From the NCBI GenBank assembly GCA_023078555.1, contig JALAAN010000010.1:1550001-1614000 (forward strand): a stretch of 64,000 nucleotides of DNA, read 5' to 3'. This document shows positions 29,041 through 37,622 of the stretch, one piece after another (position 1 is the stretch's first letter; the number at the start of each line of letters is the position of its first letter). The notes beneath the pieces were generated by a model. That model did not search any database. It saw nothing but the letters and a program-made list of their open reading frames with translations, and was not told the origin of the DNA. A program made the translations under genes and the position numbers. This DNA is from Ulva prolifera. Its lineage: Eukaryota > Chlorophyta > Ulvophyceae > Ulvales > Ulvaceae.

Positions 29041-29348
29041 TGTTGAGAGAAGTGTGTTTAGCCTAGTGCTGAGCGCCCGCTGAGTAGACATGCTGACTCG
29101 CGCTGACTCGCGCTGACACGTGCTGAGTCAATGTAGCGGCTAATGCATATCATGCAGCAACAGTGTGCTAGTGGTCATGACTGTGGGATATTGATCTGCA
29201 TATAGTGTAGCTGTAGTTAGTGAGCATCACAGAGTGCTTGCTAACGACCCACATGTCGTGACAGGTGTGACCTCAAACTCATTGCATCAATATGTCGCCA
29301 TCTCTCATGTAACACAGAGTGCTTGCTAACGACCCACATGTCGTGACA
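29041..29348 (+). repeat. 3' LTR of B4
   Basis: 308 bp, TGTTGAGAG...GTCGTGACA, with the family internal repeat. It carries ACACGTGCTGAG where most copies have ACTCGTGCTGAG. Confidence 0.9.
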
Positions 29349-30335
29349 CTTTTGAACCATGCTTTCATGCGGTTTGAGAGGAACACTGCATCTCGATCAA
29401 ACCGCATGTACTGGACTTTTGAATCGTACTTGTTTTCAAGCCTCGGGATGATGTCCATGAGGCAGTTTGCAGCATCTGACTTGCGAGCAATTGGAGTTAC
29501 GAGCTTGTAGTTGCTGAAGTCATCAACAATCATGAGATAGTAATTAGCCTTGCCCGGTGTCGTCACAAAAGGACCAGCAATGTCCACATGAAGCTTCTCT
29601 AGCTTCTTGGTTGCACGTTGGTGTGAGGCTGGAAATGGTTTGCGTTTCATCTTGCCTTCAGCACATGGTGTGCATACGGCTACTGATTGGAGCTTCTGTT
29701 CAAATGCTTGTGGTGGCGGCAATCCGCGCACTGTTTCACCTCTTGACATCTTTGCAAGGGTGCTGTGGCCAGCATGGCCAAGTCTGCGATGCCATAGGAT
29801 GGCATTGTCTGAGTGGGACACGTTGGCAGCCTGTATGTCAGGCGCGGAGCCCGAGAGCACGGGCTTGCATCGCACCTCGTAGAGACCATTTGTCAAAGGC
29901 CCTACCAGCAGCTCTGTACGCTGATCCCTGAGGATGATTTTGTTGTTTTGGCCAGAGTAGGACAAACCTGCTTCGTCTGCACGGCTGAGAGAGATGAGGT
30001 TGTGCTGTAGAGTGGGGACGAGCAAGACGCCTTTGAGAGTGACCTGGTTACCATGATGGTTGGTGAGCTGCACAGTGCCAACTGCGGTGACTTCGGCTGT
30101 CTGTTTGTTGGCAACTGTGCACTTGGAGCTGAAGGGCTTGGCATCATGGAGAACGGTGGGGTCATTCACCATGTGGTCAGTCGAAGCTGAGTCGAATAAC
30201 CACTTGGACCTGTCAGTTGCAACCTTGTTTGCAGCGATGCAGACAAATGCACTGGTGTGGTTGGCATAGGAGCCACGGCCACGACCTCTGCCTCGGCCTC
30301 TGCCTCGGCCACGGCCTCTACCACGGCCTCTGCCT
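29349..30335 (-). mobile_element. Copia A2: internal fragment of family A
   Basis: Minus-strand piece from the Gly/Arg tract of gag through protease (DSASTDHMVND) and integrase to RMKAWFKS. Nearly identical to A1 with a few changes (VTLKG for VTLKS, FEQKL for FEQQL). It has no LTR. Joined on the left to the B4 LTR end and on the right to a 29-bp R scrap. Confidence 0.85.
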
Positions 30336-30364
30336 TCTTGTGATTGCTTGTGTGGCAGCCGGTC
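30336..30364 (+). mobile_element. Short R 3'-UTR scrap
   Basis: CTTGTGATTGCTTGTGTGG matches the R 3' UTR with one change. It marks the right edge of A2 and the left flank of the TRIM array. Confidence 0.6.
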
Positions 30365-30920
30365 TGTCAGGAAAAGCGCCCACCCGAAGGTGTACTACTT
30401 CCTTCGAGGATCTGGTCATATATATACTTGAGTGCTTGATGACTCATCATGACACCCCCCCTCACTCAAGGACCGTTGACTAGGATCCGAGGAGACAAAC
30501 TTGGAGGCGGACGCGGATCCGGGTGCAGCTACCCGGATTCGAACCTGCGTCTATGGAGGTTAAGATCCTCTCTATGACCACTCTCACCGATACCATGTCA
30601 GGAAAAGCGCCCACCCGAAGGTGTACTACTTCCTTCGAGGATCTGGTCATATATATATACTTGAGTGCTTGATGACTCATCATGACACCCCCCCTCACTC
30701 AAGGACCGCTGACTAGGATCCGAGGAGACAAACTTGGAGGCGGACGCGGATCCGGGTGCAGCTACCCGGATTCGAACCTGCGTCTATGGAGGTTAAGATC
30801 CTCTCTATGACCACTCTCACCGATACCATGTCAGGAAAAGCGCCCACCCGAAGGTGTACTACTTCCTTCGAGGATCTGGTCATATATATATACTTGAGTG
30901 CTTGATGACTCATCATGACA
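30365..30920 (-). mobile_element. TRIM array C2: LTR-internal-LTR-internal-LTR
   Basis: Three LTRs (30365-30454, 30596-30687, 30829-30920; 90, 92, 92 bp) and two internal domains (30455-30595, 30688-30828), each with PBS, tRNA-like region and polypurine tract. The second and third LTRs have one more TA. The flanks do not form a TSD: left is R, right is a cut B LTR. Unequal or ectopic recombination between TRIM copies is the simplest origin. Confidence 0.85.
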
Positions 30921-31028
30921 TAACGACCCACATGTCGTGACAGGTGTGACCTCAAACTCATTGCATAAATATGTCGCCCTCTCTCATGTAAACACAGAGT
31001 GCTTGCTAACGACCCACATGTCGTGACA

Positions 31029-31040
31029 GGTTATGGGCCC
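31029..31040 (+). other. Primer-binding site of Copia B5 (half-tRNA type)
   Basis: GGTTATGGGCCC follows the LTR end GTGACA. It is complementary to GGGCCCATAACC of the initiator tRNA-Met anticodon arm: 12 matching bases here, 10 in B1 and B3. Confidence 0.75.
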
Positions 31041-31072
31041 ATCACGCTTCCACTGCGTTTCAAAGATCTGAA

Positions 31073-33917
31073 ATGAATCTTAAAGATGTCAAGCTTGGCA
31101 TTGAGCTCACTCAAGCCAATGCTGTCCAATGGTTTCAGCGGATGGAAATCCTGCTTAGAAGCCTTGAATGCTGGACCGCCGTTGCCAATGATGCTGGTGA
31201 CGTTGCTCATAAAAACGCAGCTCGACTTGCACTTGCATGCAATGTCGGAGATGATTTAATACATCAAGTCAGCCCCACAGCATCTCCCAAAGACATATGG
31301 GACGTGCTGAAGAAGCAGTTCTCCGGTGTCAGTTCGGCTCGGAAGATAGCCTTATCTCGAGCTCAAGCCAGCTTCAGGAAAAATGCTGATGAGTCACTCG
31401 ACACCTTCATCACCAGAGCAGAGCATTTACGTGCTGAATTGATCTCAGCACAAATGCACAAGGAAGACGAGTTTGTTCTCACATTTCTAGCTGCTCTTGA
31501 TGAATCTGACTTCTCATCATGGGCTCAAGCCACATCGGCTCGGCCCACTCTGCCCTCATTTGATGACGTGACTGAGAATCTCAGAGGCACCTTCTATCAG
31601 AAGCTGCATGACACGTCATCATCATCCCGGTCCGGAGCTTATCAGATAAGCTCAGATCAGAGACCTCAATGTGAGTATTGCCACAGACCAGGCCATCAGA
31701 TTCTCCAGTGCTTCAAACTGAAGAATGATCAGCTTTCCTATGAGAATGATTCCAATGCTGGCCGAGGCGCAGGCCGTGGTAGAGGCCGTGGCAGAGGCCG
31801 TGGCCGAGGCCGTGGCCGTGGATATCGTGGCAGTGGCAGAGGTTCTGGTGCCAATGCTAATCAAGCATCTGGCCCTCCAAGCACCAGCGCATTTGTTTGC
31901 ATTGCAAATGCTGCGTCCTCACAAGAGTCCACATGGCTCTTTGATTCAGCAGCTACCGATCACATGGTGAATCGAGCTGAGTATCTGCATGACATTACTG
32001 TCATGCAATCAACATGTACTGTAGCCAACAACCAGACCGAGGAAGTTTCAGCCGTTGGCACAGTCAAGCTGACCAATCATTGCGGTGAAGAGGTCGAGCT
32101 GAAGAATGTGCTGCTTGTTCCGAAGCTGCAAGACAATCTGATATCTCTCAGCCGTGCTTATGAAGCAGGGCTCTCGTACACAGGCGAGAAAGACAAGATT
32201 ATTCTTTGCAATGGCTCCAAGCAGCTCTTGAGAGGCGACAAAGTCAATCGTCTCTACTGTGTACAGTGTGAGCCGATCATCTCAGATCAGGTGATACAGG
32301 CTGCTGCTGCATCCTATGTGAATGATGCCATCATATGGCATCGCAGATTCGGTCATGCAGGCCACAGCACCTTGGCAAAGATGTCCCGAGGAGAGACTGT
32401 GCAAGGCCTGCCCCCAGCTCGTGTGTTTGATGAACTGTCAGGAAAAGCGCCCACCCGACCCGAAGGTGTACTACTTCCTTCGAGGATCTGGTTATATATA
32501 TACTTGAGTGCTTGATGACTCATCATGACACCCCCCCTCACTCAAGGACCGTTGACTAGGATCCGAGGAGACAAACTTGGAGGCGGACGCGGATCCGGGT
32601 GCAGCTACCCGGATTCGAACCTGCGTCTATGGAGGTTAAGATCCTCTCTATGACCACTCTCACCGATACCATGTCAGGAAAAGCGCCCACCCGAAGGTGT
32701 ACTACTTCCTTCGAGGATCTGGTCATATATATACTTGAGTGCTTGATGACTCATCATGACATGAACAGCTCAAGTCAACAGCTGTGTGCACCCCGTGTGC
32801 AATAGGGAGGATGAAGAGAGAATCATTTCCCGCAACACACCGCAGAGCATCTGCCAAGCTGGAGCGTCTGCACACTGATATTGCAGGACCATTTGAAACA
32901 TCCGCAGGTGGTGCCAATTACTACCTGATGGTCGTTGATGACTTCAGTGGCTATAAAGTCATCGTCCCGATTGCCAGAAAATCTGATGCAGCAAATGCAC
33001 TGATGAATCTCATTCCGAAACTTGAGAAGAAGTACAATGCCACTGTTCGTGCCGTGCGCTTTGATCGCGACACAGTGTTTCTGTCCAACAAAGTGCAGTC
33101 CTTCCTCAATGACAGGCACATTGAGTCACAAGAAACATCAGGCTACAGCCCAGCTGAGAATGGGCATGCAGAGCGAGGCATCGGCTCTTGCTCAGCTTTG
33201 CGTGACTCTCTGATGGCAGATGCAGGCTTAAAGAAGAAGTATTGGGCAGAGGCAGCAATGCATGCCGTGTACCTGTCCAACATCATGTCCAGTGAAGGTG
33301 AGCCATCATCATGGCAGCTCCTGAAAGGCACCAAGCCTGATATCAGCAATTTGCACATCTGGGGCTGCACGTGCTTCGTGCGAGTCCCATCCGAGAAGCG
33401 CAAGAAAGGTCAACTCCCAGCCAAAGCAGTCGTGGGTAAGCATCTTGGCTATGCTCAGCCAAATTTCAAAGCATTCAGAATCCTGCTTCCTGATGGCAAG
33501 GTCCAGATCTCCAGAGATGTGAGGTTTGATGAGTCGGCAGCACCAGCAAGCGATGATCGCTTCGACATGTTGTCAGATGTGATGGACGCAGCAGCGCCGC
33601 CACAAGCGCCACCGCAAGCGCCACCACAAGCAGCATCGCAATCACAGCCTCAGATTCAGCAGCAATTGCAGCAGCAAATTTCTCTGCCATTGCCGCCGGC
33701 GCATGTGCAGCCACTCATGTCGACAAATCCGCTCTATGATGAACAAGAGCAAGCGCCTGAGGATGCAGCTCCAGAAGAGGAACCTTCTGATGAGTCCGCC
33801 GTGCAACCCGTCATGCCACGGCGCAATCCTCCGCGCAAACGACAGCCACCTCAGGATCCTTATCGGCAATTCATGCACGGTCTCCCACGCAACGCCCATG
33901 TGAATTTTCGGCTGTAG
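31073..33917 (+). pseudogene. B5 ORF1: Gag-protease-integrase interrupted by TRIM C3
   Basis: Starts MNLKDVKLGIELTQANA at 31073 with the full Gag, zinc knuckle CEYCHRPGHQILQC, Gly/Arg tract, protease TWLFDSAATDHMV and integrase zinc site. The frame is broken at 32435 (ARVFDE) by C3 and resumes at 32762 (EQLKSTAVCTPC), continuing through the DDE residues to NAHVNFRL and the stop at 33915. Apart from C3 there is no stop or frame change, so B5 was probably functional until that insertion. SRAYEAGL replaces SRADEAGL of other copies. Confidence 0.85.
32436..32761 (-). mobile_element. TRIM-like element C3 inside B5 integrase
   Basis: 326 bp with LTRs 32436-32530 (95 bp, a CCGA/CCCG slippage adds bases) and 32672-32761 (90 bp). 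TSDs TGAAC at 32431-32435 and 32762-32766 are perfect. Internal domain as in C1, including the B box GGTTCGAATCC on the minus strand. It is younger than B5. Confidence 0.9.
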
Positions 33918-35467
33918 GGCTTGCTCCTGAGCCCTTGACCATTGAAGCAGCACTTGCTGGACCTGAAGCGCCGTTTTGGCAAGTTGCAGCTGATGAGGAG
34001 TACAATTCTCTCGTGTCAATGAATGCGTGGGAACTCATGGCAGTGCCACGTGACAAAAAGGCCATTCCATCCAAATGGGTGTTCAAGAGGAAGTTGAACG
34101 CAGATGGTTCAATTGAGCGCTACAAAGCGCGCCTTGTGATCAAAGGCTTCTTTCAAAGACCTGGAGTAGACTACAATGCAGTCTTTTCTCCAGTTGTGCG
34201 TGCAAGCACAGTCCGCCTGTTCTTCTCTATCGTGGCGAGCTTCGATCTTGAGTGCCATGCCATTGATATCAAAAATGCCTTCATCCAGGGCGATCTAGAA
34301 GAGCAGATATTCATGCAACAGCCAGCGGGATATGATGATAACACAGGCCGTGCTTGTCTCTTGAACAAGAGTCTGTATGGCCTCAAGCAGGCTCCACGTG
34401 TGTGGAACAAGCTGCTTTCAGCCCACATTGTCTTCCTGGGATTTGTCCAGAACAAGAGCGATGGTGCATTATTCATGTTGTTCTCTGAGCAACTCGGCTT
34501 TGTCCTCCTCCTTTGTTATGTGGACGACATTCAGATTGCTGCCAAGAAATTGAGCAGCGTTCAGAAGATCAAGCAAGCAATCTTGCTCAAATTCCCTGGG
34601 AAAGATCTGGGTGAGTCAAAGTTCTTCCTGCAAATGTCAATTCAACGAAATCGCCAACAGAAGCTCGTCTACTTAAAGCAGCAACGCCACATTGAAAAGC
34701 TGATTGATGAGCACAACCTTCAAGATGCATGGCCAGTGTCAATCCCAATGATCGTCAATGTATATAAAGACCCATCAGGTCAAACAATCACAGATCCAAC
34801 CGCCATTTCGCAGTACAAGTCTATTGTGGGAGCTCTTCTCCACATTGCCAACCACACCAGGCCAGATGTTGCGTTCGCTGTCTCCTACCTGGCCAGATTT
34901 ACTGCTCAGCCAACATGCAGCAACTTTGCTAGGCTGAAAGATGTGCTGCTATACCTGCATGGCACTGCTTCCTACAGCTTGAGACTAGGAGGCCCTGAAT
35001 GTGCATCGCATGGTTTCTGTGATTCTGATTGGGCTGGTTGTGTGTATACAAGGAAATCAACGACAGGCTTCATTGTGAAGTGCGGCATAGGTAGCATTGT
35101 TTGGAAGTGTTCCAAGCAGGCCACCGTGAGTCGCTCATCATCAGAAGCAGAATACATAGCAGCTGGAGAGATTGCAAAAGAAGTACAGTATCTGTACGAC
35201 ATGGCTCCTCAAGTGGGCCTTCCTCCTGCTTGTATACCAATAGGGATTGACAACAGGGCAGCGAAGAGTTTAATTGAAGATCCACTTTCAGCTGCCCGGA
35301 CTAAGCACATAGAAATTGTTTTTCATCATGTGAGAGAGAAGGTGAAGCGACAGCAGATGAGATTCATACCAGTTCCAACAGCTGACAATCCAGCTGATGT
35401 TTTAACGAAGCCACTGTCGCAACAGATGTTTGAGAAGCATCGTCAGACGCTTGGCGTTGTGCCCTAG
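33917..35467 (+). CDS. B5 ORF2: reverse transcriptase and RNase H
   Basis: Open in the -1 frame relative to ORF1, from GLAPEPLTIEAA to LGVVP. RT catalytic CYVDDIQIAAKK; RNase H GFCDSDWAGC, SSSEAEYIA and IDNRAAKSL. The same junction GTGAATTTTCGGCTGTAG (33900-33917) precedes it. Intact. Confidence 0.85.
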   Translation, partial: GLAPEPLTIEAALAGPEAPFWQVAADEEYNSLVSMNAWELMAVPRDKKAIPSKWVFKRKLNADGSIERYKARLVIKGFFQRPGVDYNAVFSPVVRASTVRLFFSIVASFDLECHAIDIKNAFIQGDLEEQIFMQQPAGYDDNTGRACLLNKSLYGLKQAPRVWNKLLSAHIVFLGFVQNKSDGALFMLFSEQLGFVLLLCYVDDIQIAAKKLSSVQKIKQAILLKFPGKDLGESKFFLQMSIQRNRQQKLVYLKQQRHIEKLIDEHNLQDAWPVSIPMIVNVYKDPSGQTITDPTAISQYKSIVGALLHIANHTRPDVAFAVSYLARFTAQPTCSNFARLKDVLLYLHGTASYSLRLGGPECASHGFCDSDWAGCVYTRKSTTGFIVKCGIGSIVWKCSKQATVSRSSSEAEYIAAGEIAKEVQYLYDMAPQVGLPPACIPIGIDNRAAKSLIEDPLSAARTKHIEIVFHHVREKVKRQQMRFIPVPTADNPADVLTKPLSQQMFEKHRQTLGVVP

Positions 35468-35479
35468 ACTATGGGGGCG

Positions 35480-35701
35480 TGTTGAGAGAAGTGTGTTTAG
35501 CCTAGTGCTGAGCGCCCGCTGAGTAGACATGCTGACTCGCGCTGACTCGCGCTGACTCGTGCTGAGTCAATGTAGCGGCTAATGCATATCATGCAGCAAC
35601 AGTGTGCTAGTGGTCATGACTGTGGGATATTGATCTGCATATAGTGTAGCTGTAGTTAGTGAGCATCACAGAGTGCTTGCTAACGACCCACATGTCGTGA
35701 C
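35480..35701 (+). repeat. Truncated 3' LTR of B5
   Basis: 222 bp: ends GTCGTGAC at the first of the two internal 36-bp repeats, losing the last about 87 bp. It is followed by element E sequence. Confidence 0.85.
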
Positions 35702-35935
35702 GTCAGGATCGTTCACAACATGAGAGGAAAAAGGCACCTGCTGACTGCTCTGCCCAGTGTGGGAAGAGGGTCGTGGCCGGACAATTCGGCCGCCCCGGAG
35801 CAACATACCCGCAGGCTGTTCTCCGTCAGGGAGCTGCTGGTCAGCGTCCCTGTCGACGAGAGGCTGCTGGTCAGCATCGTCACGCCTCTCCTCGCGAGGA
35901 GAGTTGGCGTTGGAGTTGGCGTTCGAGAGAGACAT
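35702..35935 (-). pseudogene. Element E ORF start (unknown, Gag-like position)
   Basis: MSLSNANSNANSPREERR opens a hydrophilic, Asp/Gln-rich sequence with GGRIVRPRPSSHTG and ends at the junction with the B5 LTR after VVNDPD. Its place downstream of LTR and PBS suggests Gag, but no domain is recognised. Confidence 0.35.
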
Positions 35936-36241
35936 CCTGCATCAGGACAGATGGTTGTTTGTCGCGCGCAGCAACTAACCAGTGGGATTGCTCGCAAGCA
36001 AACAGGTTGAGAGAACAAGCGAACGCGTTCGCTTTTCTCAGCGCTGATCATTAAAACAAGCTTCTCGAATTGTGTCTAACAACAATATACTACGAGAGAG
36101 CTAAATGATGCCTGCGATTTTGACCGTAGTCTGAGCGCCGGCATAACAGTGGAATGCCCGCCGTGTCTGCGCGCAGACATTGGCCGACGGCTTTCCTGAA
36201 CAAGACCATAAACAGACATAACGCTAACATCACCGATACCA

Positions 36242-36596
36242 TGTTAGAAAAGCTATCATTTGTGCAGGGGCGGACGCGCAGTCCTCGTTTAGGTCAGGTC
36301 AGGACAGCCAGCATCTCATACCTGCTGCGCACAGAGGTAGAACCGAGAGATGCTGAAGGGAAGTGCCAGTACCGGGATACAGTAAAGAGAAAGGTTACAG
36401 ATCTCAGTGTGCACATGCTTATATGCACACTGAACACTCAACACTCAAGGTTACGGCGGGAAACCCTCGCACGATCTCTCTCACTACATCGAGACAATCT
36501 CGGCTGGCGGCTTACCCCTGCACTGGATCCGCGGATCGTCCGTGCATGGGTGCACCTGTCACCACACCGCCTGCCGCAGGCTCATGCATTGTGACA
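36242..36596 (-). repeat. Putative 5' LTR of element E
   Basis: Bounded by TG...CA termini and adjoining the PBS. Only one copy is present, so the outer boundary is inferred from the switch to R13 sequence at 36597. Confidence 0.5.
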
Positions 36597-37622
36597 GTGG
36601 TGCGCGGCGCCTGCGCTGGCTGTGGCTCCACGGTCGGTGGGTTCATCATTGGTGGGGATAGGGCGGTCGGAGGATGGTCGATGTGCTGGTGGTGCATCAG
36701 TAGGCGTCGCTGCCCCGGTGGCTGCTGCAGGGGTGGGCGCTGGGGCTTGCGTGGCTGATGTGCTTGATGGACCTTCAGCAGCTGGAGCAGCCTTGGCTGC
36801 TTCTTCAGTTCAGGGAGGTTCCTCAGAGCTGCTCCGGGAAGGCTGGCCCGAGGGTGGACCGGGATCCTCTCTCAGCTTCGCCCGCCGTGACCGCGGAGCG
36901 CTAGCTGGCGCAGATTCAACTCGCAACTTGGTTGCGAGCTGCTTCTGGAGCCGGCTAGCGGCTGCTGGCGGTTCATGTGGAGTCTCATCTGCTTTGCTGT
37001 CCTCAGCTTCGACCTCTACGGGGCTGCCTTGCAAGCAGCACTCGCCATCAGATCTTGCAGCTGCTGCTTCATCTTTTGCTTCTGGATGTAGCACAGCGCG
37101 CTGGAGCTTGATGGGCGAGCGTGCTGGAGCTGCGACACCTTCAGGCGTCCCAGAACGCCTTCTCTTCGACGTCGAGGACATGCTCTAACCGAGCGTCGTC
37201 ATAAAATATAGTCCTGGCACTTTGTTTTCTTTTTGTGCTTCGCGGGCGGGTTCTTTTAGCTCCGCTCCTAGTCGCTTCACAGACAGAGCCACCGGGACTG
37301 CAACTTACAGCCACGGCAACAAGGCAACGTCCGGAACGCGAGGACCTAAACTAAACGCAGGAGTCTATTTAACGAAATAGATAAAGCATATTGGCATTGA
37401 GTTCACGAGAACGCTCGTGCTCCTAGGCGCTGGGCTGTACGACCGCTGTCGTTACAGCACTCGAAACTTCCACAGCGCAGCTCTAAACACAGACAAATGG
37501 ACCATAAAACAAATCTAATTAATCAGATGCCAATATCTACTGCGAATCGTGTTCGCAGGCCTGCGGCGCACAGGAGCAGAGCGCCACAGTAGCGTCACGA
37601 ATACAATGGACGAAGAGTCAGG
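36597..37622 (-). mobile_element. R13: 5' end of an R element
   Basis: Minus-strand copy of the R 5' UTR (37182-37622) and the ORF N-terminus from MSSTSKRRRSG at 37181. A premature TGA occurs after SRSSSEEPP (about 36813; Cys codon in R1). The 3' part is replaced by element E. Together with R1 it fixes the R 5' end at GTCAGGAG as read on plus. Confidence 0.85.

Larger units (their letters stand above)
25624..29348 (+). mobile_element. Copia B4: element lacking 5' LTR and gag N-terminus
   Basis: Begins inside gag just after the zinc knuckle (LSYENDPNAGRG), carries the rest of ORF1, ORF2 and a 308-bp 3' LTR (29041-29348). The left edge is the inverted B3 LTR; the right edge is an inverted family A fragment. 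Confidence 0.9.
30921..35701 (+). mobile_element. Copia B5: most complete family B copy
   Basis: A 5' LTR remnant (30921-31028), PBS, full gag-pol region interrupted only by TRIM C3 (32436-32761), and a 3' LTR cut at 35701. Both outer LTR regions are incomplete, so its own TSD cannot be seen. Confidence 0.9.
35702..36596 (-). mobile_element. Partial LTR retroelement E (5' LTR, PBS, start of an ORF)
   Basis: On the minus strand: LTR 36596-36242 (355 bp, TGTCACAATGC...TTTTCTAACA), then a PBS TGGTATCGGTGATG (36228-36241), a leader of about 300 bp and an ORF from 35935, cut by B5 at 35702. The PBS and the LTR tips resemble those of TRIM C. It is inserted at the 3' side of R13. The rest of the element is missing. 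Confidence 0.6.
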
